Source: Chloracidobacterium sp. (GTDB lineage: Bacteria; Acidobacteriota; Blastocatellia; Pyrinomonadales; Pyrinomonadaceae). Taken from it: DNA of 64,000 nucleotides. The notes beneath the pieces were generated by a model. It saw only the letters and a list, made by a program, of their open reading frames with translations, did not search any database and was not told where the DNA came from. Each line of letters begins with the position of its first letter. Position 1 is the first letter of the stretch. Shown here piece by piece: positions 9,941 through 17,658 of this stretch. A program made the position numbers and the translations under genes. The DNA lies in NCBI GenBank assembly GCA_016706275.1, contig JADJJY010000002.1, forward strand, positions 110,001 to 174,000, in the 5' to 3' direction.

Positions 9941-10525
9941 ATGAAAGTTGAACCTGTAGTATTAGAGGGTGATTTTGTCCGGCTTGAGCCGATGCGGTTG
10001 GATCATTTGCCCGCGCTCGTCGAAGTCGGGATGGACGAATCCGTTTGGAAATGGACAAATAATGTCGTGAATGACGCGAGCGATATCGAACGCTACGTTC
10101 GCGAGGCTATCGCGATGCGGATGCAGGGAACCTCCATCCCTTTCGTGACGATCGAAAAAGCAACGGGAACGGTCGTCGGCTCGACCCGCTTTGGGAATAT
10201 TGATACCGCTAATAAAAAAGTAGAGATCGGTTGGACTTGGATAAATCCAAAATGGCAACGAACCGTAATAAACACCGAGGCAAAGTTGTTGATGCTGACT
10301 CATGCTTTTGAGACTTGGAATTGTATCCGCGTCGAGCTAAAGACCGATTCGAATAACGACAAATCGCGAAATGCAATGTTACGTATCGGTTGTACCGAAG
10401 AGGGAACGCTCAGAAATCACATGATCACGGAATCGGGCCGCTTTCGCGATTCGGTTTATTTCAGTATCATTCAAACCGAGTGGGAATCCGTAAAGCAAAA
10501 TCTGACATCCAAGATAACGGCGTAA
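9941..10525 (+). CDS. GNAT-family N-acetyltransferase (RimJ/RimL-like)
   Basis: The 194-residue product fits the acetyltransferase_3 branch of GNAT enzymes, which move an acetyl group from acetyl-CoA to an amine. The opening is VVLEGDFVRLEPMRLDHL, typical of RimJ/RimL-like members. The core holds TVVGSTRFGNID, then EIGWTWINPKWQRTVINTEA where the acetyl-CoA loop lies, and RVELKTDSNNDKSRNAMLRIG, the characteristic strand-helix before the last strands. I chose ATG 9941 because upstream in-frame sequence belongs to the glnA terminator. The substrate cannot be told; relatives include ribosomal-protein and small-molecule acetyltransferases. Confidence 0.88.
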   Translation: MKVEPVVLEGDFVRLEPMRLDHLPALVEVGMDESVWKWTNNVVNDASDIERYVREAIAMRMQGTSIPFVTIEKATGTVVGSTRFGNIDTANKKVEIGWTWINPKWQRTVINTEAKLLMLTHAFETWNCIRVELKTDSNNDKSRNAMLRIGCTEEGTLRNHMITESGRFRDSVYFSIIQTEWESVKQNLTSKITA

Positions 10526-10565
10526 TGAGACACGCAGCGGCTTTGCTGTATAATTGACCGAGGTT

Positions 10566-10853
10566 ATGGAAAAATACAGAGTGACATGCCCTTGCTGCGA
10601 CGCCGTTTTGACCATCGATGCGGCGACCGGAGCTTTGCTTGGCCACGAAGAAAAGAAAAAGGTGCACGGCTCGTTCGAAGACCTACAGGGCGAGTTGAAT
10701 AAGCAAAAAGAGTTGCGTGAGAATAAATTTGCTCAGGAAATGTCGTCTATGAAAGACCGCGAACGGCTGTTAGACGAAAAGTTCAAAGAGGCGATGAAAC
10801 GTGCCGATCTCGATTCGGATATTCCATACAAAAACCCGCTTGACCTCGATTAA
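10566..10853 (+). CDS. Small zinc-ribbon and coiled-coil protein
   Basis: This 95-residue protein opens with a CPCC motif (VTCPCCDAVLTID), where two or three cysteines could bind zinc or sit in a half-ribbon. A charged helix follows, rich in Glu, Lys and Gln (about 35-80), which should form a coiled coil. The ATG at 10566 is preferred over a TTG four codons earlier. It lies three bases before pyrF on the same strand and is probably co-transcribed with it. Function unknown. Confidence 0.7.
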   Translation: MEKYRVTCPCCDAVLTIDAATGALLGHEEKKKVHGSFEDLQGELNKQKELRENKFAQEMSSMKDRERLLDEKFKEAMKRADLDSDIPYKNPLDLD

Positions 10854-10856
10854 ATA

Positions 10857-11609
10857 ATGACCATGCCCACGAAAGCCGCTGATTCGGCGGCGAGTATCAG
10901 AGACCGCATCATCGTAGCTCTCGATGTCGATTCTGCGGAAAAGGCACGCGAGATCACCCGCGAGCTAGCGGGACACGTCGGAGCGTTTAAGATCGGGCTG
11001 CAGTTATTTACATTGGCGGGGCCGGAGTTTGTCAGGGAATTGACCGCGGACGGACACAGGATATTTCTTGACCTCAAGTTTCACGACATCCCAAATACGG
11101 TCGCAAAAGCCTCGGTCGAAGCCGCCCGTTTGGGTGTTTGGATGTTTAACGTCCACGCCGCTGGCGGCAGCGAAATGATGAAAACCGCGGTCGAAGAGGT
11201 CAACAATGTATGTGCGGCGGAGCAGATCGAACGCCCGTTGATGATCGCGGTGACCGTGTTGACAAGCTCAAATGCAGAGACTTTGAACGAAATAGGTTTC
11301 GCCGGCGAGGTTGACGAACAGGTTGTGCGGCTTGCCCGCCTTGCTGAATCGGCGGGAATGGATGGCGTCGTTGCATCGCCGCGTGAAGTCACGTCGATAA
11401 GGTCGGCGATCACGCGAACAAATTTTCTAACCGTGACACCCGGCATAAGGCCTGAAACTGCAACAAATGACGATCAAAAGCGTGTAACCACACTCCGGCA
11501 GGCAATGGCCGGTGGTTCGGACTATGCCGTGATCGGGCGGCCGATAACCCAAGCCGCGGATAGGCTTGCCGCCGTCGAACAGATCGTAGCAGAATGCTTA
11601 GCTAATTGA
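10857..11609 (+). CDS. pyrF: Orotidine 5'-phosphate decarboxylase
   Basis: PyrF removes CO2 from OMP to make UMP, the last step of de novo pyrimidine synthesis. The 250-residue protein is a type 1 enzyme: RIIVALDVDSAEKA at the first strand, KIGLQLFTLAGPEFV, and the catalytic DLKFHDIPNT with Asp72, Lys74 and Asp77. The phosphate-gripping VTPGIRPETATNDDQKR and YAVIGRPIT loops follow. Its stop codon overlaps the start of the next gene (TGATG), which suggests translational coupling with the downstream secreted protein, although no metabolic link is obvious. Confidence 0.96.
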   Translation: MTMPTKAADSAASIRDRIIVALDVDSAEKAREITRELAGHVGAFKIGLQLFTLAGPEFVRELTADGHRIFLDLKFHDIPNTVAKASVEAARLGVWMFNVHAAGGSEMMKTAVEEVNNVCAAEQIERPLMIAVTVLTSSNAETLNEIGFAGEVDEQVVRLARLAESAGMDGVVASPREVTSIRSAITRTNFLTVTPGIRPETATNDDQKRVTTLRQAMAGGSDYAVIGRPITQAADRLAAVEQIVAECLAN

Positions 11610-13129
11610 TGAGCAATTATTCAAATCAGACAAACTCTCGCCTGACGAGCTGTGTCCTAAGCAGTTCGGTTTTTCTGTTTCTGTTTTTGAGCCTATTTGC
11701 GGGGCGAACCTCGGCTCAGTTACAGCCGACAAATTTCCGGGTCGGTGAGAAACTGACTTATAGCATCTCTTTCGGCAAGGTCGAAGACAGCGGTTACATG
11801 GAAATTTATGTAGCGTCGCGTGGGCTAATTGGCGGCAAAGATTCGGTCGAGATCAGGTCAAAATTTAAGACGCTGGGGTTCGTCAGCGCGACTTTTGCGT
11901 TGATAGATGAGACTCGCACCGTTTTTGCCGCACCGGACACTGGGCTGCCGATATTTATTCGCCGGACGCAGAATGACGGCCCCTTGCCAATTGAGACGAT
12001 CAGCAATTATCTCAAAAACCCGTCGTCAAATTTTGACCCTGTCACGCTCATATACAAAGTCCGACAAGCCGGGGGTACGGGCAGTTATACATTTAACGAA
12101 GGCGAGACGATTTATACAGCGACGTTTCTGAATGGTAAGGCCGAGCGGCTAAAAACGAGTGCGGGCGAATATGACACGACGATATCGACTGTACAGAGCG
12201 AGTATCTCGCGGTCAACGGCATTAAAGATCTCAAGATAAATTTCACTAACGACGAAGACCGCATTCCCGTGCTGTTTAGGTTTAAGACCGCCAAGGGCGA
12301 ATGCCGCATCACGCTTGTTTCGTCTCACATGGATGAACCAACGCCGACCGTGAAACCTACGCCGACCCCGACTCCCGTTCCAACTCCGGTAGTTGTGGCA
12401 ACGCCGCGTCCGACCGCTACGCCGCTTGAGTATGTTGAGAATCAACCGCTACTGCCGGAACTTGGTTTTGCCTTGGGCGAGAGCCTGTCGTACAACCTTA
12501 CTGACGGAGGCAAGCGTTTTGGTGTTGTCACGATCGAGGCAAAAGAGCGCAAGTTATTCGAGCAAAAGGACAGCCTTTTATTGACGGCGACCGTCACGGC
12601 GATCGAGCCGGGGAATAAGACTTTTGCGCTTGGCGATTCGATCAAAGCACAGGTCGATCCTGATACGCTCGCTCCGAAATGGTTTGAGGGAAAATTCGGC
12701 GGTGGCCTCAAAGCCTTAAATCAGACGGTAGTATTTGATCCAAGAACAGGGATCATCTCGTTTGGCGGCACCGCACCTATCGACGGCCCCGTAGGCACGC
12801 ACAGCCTGTTGTCGCTGATCTATGCGATGCGGTCGTTTAATCTAAAGAAAAGCAATGTTCCTGGCAATCCGGTCAACGATACACGCGTTGCGGTTTTCTG
12901 GGAAACTCAGCCTTACGTCTTTACGTTGCGTCCCGACGTTCCTGCCGATCTCATTATCAACGGGGAAAAGATATCGGCTCAGCTTATTACCATCAATACC
13001 GGCAACCCTAAGCTCGATACTCTCGGTATAAAGGTGTGGCTCGGTTCCGTCAATCGTATTCCCATACGATTCACCGTCGGCACATTTCAGGCCGACCTCA
13101 TCATTCAACCTAAGAACATTGTTCAGTGA
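11609..13129 (+). CDS. Secreted protein with two DUF3108 domains
   Basis: The 506-residue protein carries a signal peptide (about 12-35) and two related beta-rich halves joined by a Pro/Thr linker (about 245-270, many PTPTP units). Each half starts with an F-x-[LV]-GE-x-L-[ST]-Y-x-[IL] phrase (NFRVGEKLTYSIS and GFALGESLSYNLT), the start of the DUF3108 domain, which is expected to be periplasmic or outer-membrane facing. The role is unknown; relatives are often near lipid or envelope genes. It starts on the stop codon of pyrF (TGATG). The duplicated domain within one chain is a mild oddity. Confidence 0.82.
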   Translation: MSNYSNQTNSRLTSCVLSSSVFLFLFLSLFAGRTSAQLQPTNFRVGEKLTYSISFGKVEDSGYMEIYVASRGLIGGKDSVEIRSKFKTLGFVSATFALIDETRTVFAAPDTGLPIFIRRTQNDGPLPIETISNYLKNPSSNFDPVTLIYKVRQAGGTGSYTFNEGETIYTATFLNGKAERLKTSAGEYDTTISTVQSEYLAVNGIKDLKINFTNDEDRIPVLFRFKTAKGECRITLVSSHMDEPTPTVKPTPTPTPVPTPVVVATPRPTATPLEYVENQPLLPELGFALGESLSYNLTDGGKRFGVVTIEAKERKLFEQKDSLLLTATVTAIEPGNKTFALGDSIKAQVDPDTLAPKWFEGKFGGGLKALNQTVVFDPRTGIISFGGTAPIDGPVGTHSLLSLIYAMRSFNLKKSNVPGNPVNDTRVAVFWETQPYVFTLRPDVPADLIINGEKISAQLITINTGNPKLDTLGIKVWLGSVNRIPIRFTVGTFQADLIIQPKNIVQ

Positions 13130-13173
13130 TTTGTGTATCCATTATAACGCTCTCTAACAAGCTGTGTAATGAT

Positions 13174-13192
13174 ATTGAAATTGGTTTTCAAT
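13174..13192. promoter_or_regulatory. Candidate metal-regulator operator upstream of feoA
   Basis: A 19-base palindrome has arms ATTGAAA and TTTCAAT around TTGGT. It lies about 30 bases before the feoA start. Ferrous uptake operons are usually controlled by Fur or DtxR-type repressors that bind such A/T-rich palindromes, so an operator is plausible. The sequence also resembles the A/T repeat family seen elsewhere, so this is only a candidate. Confidence 0.35.
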
Positions 13193-13220
13193 TAGGATAG
13201 ACTTATCATGGGTAGCGACG

Positions 13221-13463
13221 ATGCCGAAAAGCAGCGAAAAAATGACACTGACCGAACTCCCAATTGGAATAGATGCACGCGTCGTTGCAGTCAATGGCGA
13301 AAGCCGCGTGACTCGGCGTTTACTCGAAATGGGCGTGATACCGGGCGTGTCGATCCAAAAAATAAAAATGGCACCGTTTGGCGATCCGGTAGAGATTCGC
13401 GTGCGTGGTTACAGCTTGGCTATGCGCCGGACCGAATCTGATGCGATCGAGGTGTCGATTTAA
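13221..13463 (+). CDS. feoA: Ferrous iron transport protein A
   Basis: FeoA is a small SH3-like cytoplasmic partner of the FeoB iron transporter. The 80-residue protein contains the family core: LTELPIGIDARVVAVNG, then RRLLEMGVIPGVSIQKIKMAPFGDPVEIRVRGYSLAMRR, ending EAIEV-like (DAIEVSI). The ATG at 13221 gives MPKSSEKMTLTEL; a start at the second Met (13242) is possible. The short gap to feoB contains an A/T hairpin of the GAAATTTGAAA repeat type. Confidence 0.93.
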   Translation: MPKSSEKMTLTELPIGIDARVVAVNGESRVTRRLLEMGVIPGVSIQKIKMAPFGDPVEIRVRGYSLAMRRTESDAIEVSI

Positions 13464-13502
13464 TTTGATATTTCAAATGTGAAATTTGAAATCCGCCGAT
13501 GA

Positions 13503-15488
13503 ATGAACGACCACGGAAAAAATAGCCAACTGACAATAGCTCTTGCCGGCAACCCCAACGCCGGCAAGACGACCCTCTTTAACTCCCTCACAGGCCTCAA
13601 GCAAAAAGTAGCGAATTACCCCGGCGTCACGGTCGAACGTAAAGAAGGTCCATGGACGCTTGATGGAAAGACAGTAAATCTCATCGATCTGCCGGGACTT
13701 TACAGCCTGGATGCGACCTCGCTTGATGAACAGATCGCGAGCGATATCATCCGTGGAGATCAGGAAGGCGTGCCAAAACCGGACGCCATCATTGCGGTCG
13801 TTGATGCGACAAATCTCGAACGCAACTTATATCTGGTAACGCAGATGTTTGAGTTTGGCGTGCCCGTTGTCGTTGCACTGACGATGATCGATGTTTTTGA
13901 AAAGCAGGGTCACGAGATCGATATCGAGATGCTCTCGGCCCAGTTGAAAACACCCGTTATTGCGGTAAATGCCAAGAGTGGACGCGGAACGCAGGAGTTG
14001 GCCGATAAGGTGGCGGGCGTTATTGGCACAACGCCTGAAATACCTTACGAATATCGCCAAGAGGATCCAAACTCCGGCCCGCACGGCAAGATCTTTGCCC
14101 GCTACAATTTTATCGCGAATGTCGTGCAGGAATCGGTCTGGCACAGCGACCACCAATCGCACCGCGTTACGGACAAGATCGACCGCGTTTTGACGCATAA
14201 GTTTTTTGGCCTGTTGATCTTGGTCGCGATCCTGCTACTTGTTTTCCAAACGATATTTTCATGGGCAAGCCTGCCGATGGACCTGCTGGAAAAAGGATTT
14301 GGGGCGGTCGGCGATTTTGTAAAAGCGGAAATGCCGCCGGGGATGCTGACGGATCTGCTCGTTGACGGGATCATTGCGGGCGTCGGCGGCGTGGTCGTGT
14401 TTTTGCCGCAGATATTGTTGCTGTTTCTGTTCATCTCGCTGCTTGAAGACAGCGGCTATATGGCCCGTGCCGCGTTCTTACTCGACAAACTGATGTCGCG
14501 CGTGGGCTTGCACGGCAAGGCATTTTTACCACTGATATCGAGCTTTGCTTGCGCGATTCCGGGCATCATGGCGACACGCACGATCGAGAGCCGCCGCGAT
14601 CGTTTTGCGACGATAATGATCGCACCGTTTATGTCATGCTCGGCGCGTCTGCCGGTTTATACGCTGATGATCGGAGCGTTTTTTGGCGGTAAATACGTGC
14701 TCGGATTTGTGTCGGTTGGGGCGTTGTTAATGTTGATAATGTATTCGATCGGCATCATCGTAGCGATCATTGTTGCAGCAATTCTAAAACGCACCGTCCT
14801 AAAAGCTCCGCCGCCGCCGTTTCTGATGGAACTGCCGCCGTATCGTCTGCCCAATTTACGCACCGTTTTGCAAAACATGATCACGCGAGCTTGGTTGTTT
14901 TTGAAACGGGCCGGAACGGTCATCCTCGCGATCTCGATCATCCTGTGGGCATTGATGTATTTTCCAAGAAGTAGTCAGGAGCCAGTAGCCAGTAGCCAGA
15001 TTATAGAGATCGCCGGCAACGAACAACCATCAACTAAGACCATACAATTACCAGAAAGCGAGCAGCTTAAGTATAGCTATGCGGGTAAGCTAGGCCATGC
15101 GATCGAGCCGGTTATCCGACCACTCGGTTTTGACTGGAAGATAGGCGTTGCCCTGATCGCGAGCTTTGCTGCACGTGAAGTGCTGGTTTCGACGCTGAGC
15201 ATTATTTACAACGTCGGAAAGGAAGAGAATGAGGAATCGGAAACGCTTATTTCCGCCGTTCGCGACGCCAAGACCGACGACGGTAAACCCGCTTGGACGC
15301 CGCTGACGGCGCTAACGCTGATGGTTTTCTTTGTGCTGGCGATGCAGTGTATGTCGACGATCGCAGTCGTTCGCCGCGAGACCAATTCGTGGAGCTGGCC
15401 GCTATTTATGACCGCGTATATGACAGCCCTCGCATATATCGCGGCGTTGATCACCTATCAGGGCGGTAAAGCGTTGGGGTTTGAGTGA
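13503..15488 (+). CDS. feoB: Ferrous iron transport protein B
   Basis: FeoB imports ferrous iron across the inner membrane. The 661-residue protein has an N-terminal G domain: G1 GNPNAGKTTLFNSLTG, G2 GVTVERKEG, G3 DLPGLYSLD and G4 TMID, where many FeoB proteins have NxxD. The helical GDI region follows, then a membrane part with two Gate motifs (SCSARLPVYTLMIGAFF near residue 380 and AAREVLVSTLSIIYNVG near 560). A short tandem repeat of GCCAGTA units at about 14970-15000 is translated in frame as SSQEPVASSQ, in a loop between membrane helices, and looks like a later insertion. The last base of its TGA is also the first base of the next ATG. Confidence 0.96.
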   Translation: MNDHGKNSQLTIALAGNPNAGKTTLFNSLTGLKQKVANYPGVTVERKEGPWTLDGKTVNLIDLPGLYSLDATSLDEQIASDIIRGDQEGVPKPDAIIAVVDATNLERNLYLVTQMFEFGVPVVVALTMIDVFEKQGHEIDIEMLSAQLKTPVIAVNAKSGRGTQELADKVAGVIGTTPEIPYEYRQEDPNSGPHGKIFARYNFIANVVQESVWHSDHQSHRVTDKIDRVLTHKFFGLLILVAILLLVFQTIFSWASLPMDLLEKGFGAVGDFVKAEMPPGMLTDLLVDGIIAGVGGVVVFLPQILLLFLFISLLEDSGYMARAAFLLDKLMSRVGLHGKAFLPLISSFACAIPGIMATRTIESRRDRFATIMIAPFMSCSARLPVYTLMIGAFFGGKYVLGFVSVGALLMLIMYSIGIIVAIIVAAILKRTVLKAPPPPFLMELPPYRLPNLRTVLQNMITRAWLFLKRAGTVILAISIILWALMYFPRSSQEPVASSQIIEIAGNEQPSTKTIQLPESEQLKYSYAGKLGHAIEPVIRPLGFDWKIGVALIASFAAREVLVSTLSIIYNVGKEENEESETLISAVRDAKTDDGKPAWTPLTALTLMVFFVLAMQCMSTIAVVRRETNSWSWPLFMTAYMTALAYIAALITYQGGKALGFE

Positions 15489-15640
15489 TGATTCAAACGA
15501 TCATAGTAATTGCCATTATCGCCGCTGCGTGTCTCTACGCGGGATCGATCCTTTTGAAAAAGCGGCGAGCATTTTCGTCAAAACCCGGCTGTGACAGCGA
15601 TTGCGGTTGCAGTGGAGCGTCAAAAAAATTACCCTCATAA
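15488..15640 (+). CDS. FeoB-associated Cys-rich membrane protein
   Basis: A 50-residue frame starts on the feoB stop (TGATG) and reads one N-terminal membrane helix (IIVIAIIAAACLYAGSILL), a basic stretch (KKRR) and a cysteine cluster CDSDCGCSG near the end. This is the layout of the FeoB_associated family, small single-helix proteins encoded just after feoB in many bacteria. They are thought to help FeoB, perhaps by binding iron through the Cys cluster. The overlap with feoB implies coupled translation. Confidence 0.85.
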   Translation: MIQTIIVIAIIAAACLYAGSILLKKRRAFSSKPGCDSDCGCSGASKKLPS

Positions 15641-15683
15641 TTTGGGATCAAATACGACATTTCTGACACCAGGCGTTCGTTCG

Positions 15684-16529
15684 ATGTTTTTATCGACGTT
15701 CGCTTTTTTTATGGCGAATGTTTTCGTCAAACAGGTCACCCACATCCCGGCGATGGAAATCGTTTTCTTTCGCTGCATCGTTGCCACATTGATCTGTCTT
15801 TACGGATTGCGTAATGAAAAAGGTGCGGTTATTGGTTCAAATCACCTGATGCTCTTGCTCCGGGGCATATTTGGCACAACGGCTCTTTTTTGCTTTTTCC
15901 TGACTCTTCAACAGATGCCGCTCGCATCGGCGCAGACCATCCAATACCTGTCACCGATCTTTACCGCGACGATCGGGATCTTTGTTCTTGGCGAAAAGGT
16001 TCGGTCGATGCAGTGGGTGTTTTACGCGATCGCCTTCGGCGGCGTGCTGGTGATCGAACGTTTTGACGATCGCATTTCGACGTTTTACCTCGCTCTCGGC
16101 ATACTGTCGGCGTTCTGTTCGGGCGTAGCGTATAATCTCGTCCGCAGTCTTCGCGGCAAAGAGCATCCGCTTACGGTCGTGTTGCATTTTCAGCTTGTCG
16201 GAGCAGTCGTCGGATTTATCAGCCTGTTTTTCTACTGGGAAACACCGCGTGGTTGGGATTGGCTCTATCTGTTGCTCGTGGGGATCTTTTCGCAGCTTGG
16301 GCAGATCTTTTTAACAAATGCATTGCAACGTGAACGTATTGCCGGTGTCGCGATCATTAACTACACAGGCCTCGTCTATGCCCTGACGATCGGCTGGATT
16401 GTGTTTGGTGAGGTACAGGGAATATTATCTCTGTTAGGCATGGCCCTAGTCGTTTGCGGTGTCTTGCTTAGCGTCATGTACGGACGGCGGCAAAGCAGAC
16501 GTGAGGCGATCGAACTGACCGCCGGATAG
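15684..16529 (+). CDS. EamA/DMT-family transporter
   Basis: A 281-residue protein of about ten hydrophobic helices in two EamA repeats (roughly 1-135 and 145-275). Landmarks are EIVFFRCIVATLI, SAQTIQYLSPIFTA and GERI/GEKV-type loops. The second repeat holds LLGMALVVCGVLLSVMYGRR at its end. Members export or import small metabolites; the substrate cannot be told. The start is uncertain: ATG 15684 is just at the first helix, and a TTG at 15642 would add fourteen residues. A GTG at 15591 would overlap the FeoB-associated gene, so I reject it. Not obviously related to iron uptake. Confidence 0.85.
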   Translation: MFLSTFAFFMANVFVKQVTHIPAMEIVFFRCIVATLICLYGLRNEKGAVIGSNHLMLLLRGIFGTTALFCFFLTLQQMPLASAQTIQYLSPIFTATIGIFVLGEKVRSMQWVFYAIAFGGVLVIERFDDRISTFYLALGILSAFCSGVAYNLVRSLRGKEHPLTVVLHFQLVGAVVGFISLFFYWETPRGWDWLYLLLVGIFSQLGQIFLTNALQRERIAGVAIINYTGLVYALTIGWIVFGEVQGILSLLGMALVVCGVLLSVMYGRRQSRREAIELTAG

Positions 16530-16530
16530 G

Positions 16531-16560
16531 TGTTCACCACAGAGCCACATAGAGCACAGA
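16531..16560 (+). repeat. Single arm of CACAGAG-type repeat
   Basis: Between the DMT transporter and the MogA-type gene lies GTTCACCACAGAGCCACA and then TAGAGCACAGA. These are units of the family that forms an inverted pair at 40830-40903. Only one arm is present here. Confidence 0.55.
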
Positions 16561-16572
16561 TAAGATAGCTAG

Positions 16573-17055
16573 ATGCAAACAAGAATAAATGCGGCGGTAG
16601 TTACGGTCAGCGATACTCGTAAGGCAGATGACGATCTTTCGGGTAACAAGTTGGTCGAACTGCTCTTTTCCTTAGGTGCGGATGTTGCAGTGCGTCGACT
16701 TGTAGCAGATGATCTTCAACATCTTCGCGACACGCTCGGTACGCTCGCCGACAGGGAAGACATCAACCTTATTATCACGACCGGCGGAACCGGCTTCGGT
16801 CAGCGAGACAATACACCGGAGGCGACCCTAGCGGTTATCGAACGTGAGGCTCCAGGATTGTCTGAGGCGATGCGTCGTGAGACGGCGGCAATGCATCCTT
16901 TTGCAATGCTCTCACGCGGGATTTGCGGTATTCGGGGAACGACGCTCATCATCAATCTGCCGGGCTCGCCAAACGGGGTTGAAGAGTGTTTTGAGGTCAT
17001 CCGCCCTGTCTTACAGCACGCGATAAACCAGATAATGGGAAAAAAAGAACATTAA
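16573..17055 (+). CDS. mog: Molybdopterin adenylyltransferase (MogA/MoaB family)
   Basis: The 160-residue protein fits the MogA/MoaB fold. The start is AAVVTVSDTRKADDDLSG, then LIITTGGTGFGQRDNTPEAT, the conserved TTGGTG binding loop and DxTPEA motif, and then INLPGSPNGVEECFEVI. These enzymes adenylylate molybdopterin before molybdenum insertion, or in MoaB-only species do the same job. No other molybdenum-cofactor gene is nearby, so the exact subfamily (MogA or MoaB) is left open. An inverted repeat follows immediately after its stop. Confidence 0.88.
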   Translation: MQTRINAAVVTVSDTRKADDDLSGNKLVELLFSLGADVAVRRLVADDLQHLRDTLGTLADREDINLIITTGGTGFGQRDNTPEATLAVIEREAPGLSEAMRRETAAMHPFAMLSRGICGIRGTTLIINLPGSPNGVEECFEVIRPVLQHAINQIMGKKEH

Positions 17056-17129
17056 CCGCGAAACACGCGAAAAATACGAAAGTAATAAAGACAAGAGCCT
17101 AACTTAGCGTATTTCGCGTATTTCGCGGT
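17054..17129. repeat. CCGCGAAA-family inverted repeat between convergent genes
   Basis: The left arm is made of tandem CGCGAAA-like units (AACCGCGAAACACGCGAAAA from 17054) and the right arm is its inverted copy ending TTTCGCGTATTTCGCGGT at 17129. It fills the gap between mog (plus) and the next minus-strand gene. The same family occurs at 38579-38651 and 56705-56766. It can fold into a long hairpin and might terminate both genes. Confidence 0.75.
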
Positions 17130-17136
17130 CACCATC

Positions 17137-17613
17137 TTACTCTCCGCACAAGAACGGTATTTTTACTGTTTTTGACGACTTAGTTTTCTGGCCGGTGATC
17201 TTTGCGGTGATCTTGACATCATCACAGAGTGATCCGTACACATAGACGGGCACGAGATACACGCCCTTTTCACCGATGAGTCCGATCTGGACATTGTTCC
17301 GGGTCATTTTGATTTTTTTGCCTTCCCAAACTGTGACGCTAACCATGCGTCCGGGTTCGAACGAACCTGCCTCGCCTTGTATAGCGACCCAGACAAATAG
17401 CGAAGTGCTTAGGTCGTTAAAGAACGATTTAACCTCACCGCCCTCGGGATTTGCGTCCGACAACTCGCCAGCGGCTTCGTCAAAAGCGTTGACCTTTATC
17501 ATGGAGATCGAGTAATCCGGTGCTTTGGGCGGTTTTTGGGCAAAGACGGTGGAAGTTGCTGCGATAGTCGTGAACAACAGAGCGACAAAGAGCGTGCGAA
17601 TAATAGTTTTCAT
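17137..17613 (-). CDS. Secreted protein of unknown function
   Basis: The 158-residue product has a clear signal peptide (about 1-25, ending STVFA). The mature domain is beta-rich, with phrases like SLFVWVAIQGEAGSFEPGRMVSVTVWEGKKIKM and a final VKIPFLCGE; two cysteines (in GSLCDD and FLCGE) could form a disulfide. A GGAGAA ribosome site precedes the ATG. I do not recognise a family. It follows the carboxypeptidase gene on the same strand after a 45-base gap, so the two may be co-transcribed. Confidence 0.75.
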   Translation of the reverse strand: MKTIIRTLFVALLFTTIAATSTVFAQKPPKAPDYSISMIKVNAFDEAAGELSDANPEGGEVKSFFNDLSTSLFVWVAIQGEAGSFEPGRMVSVTVWEGKKIKMTRNNVQIGLIGEKGVYLVPVYVYGSLCDDVKITAKITGQKTKSSKTVKIPFLCGE

Positions 17614-17658
17614 ACGGTATTCTCCAATAATTTTTTGCTTGTGACCAACTGCGTCAGG

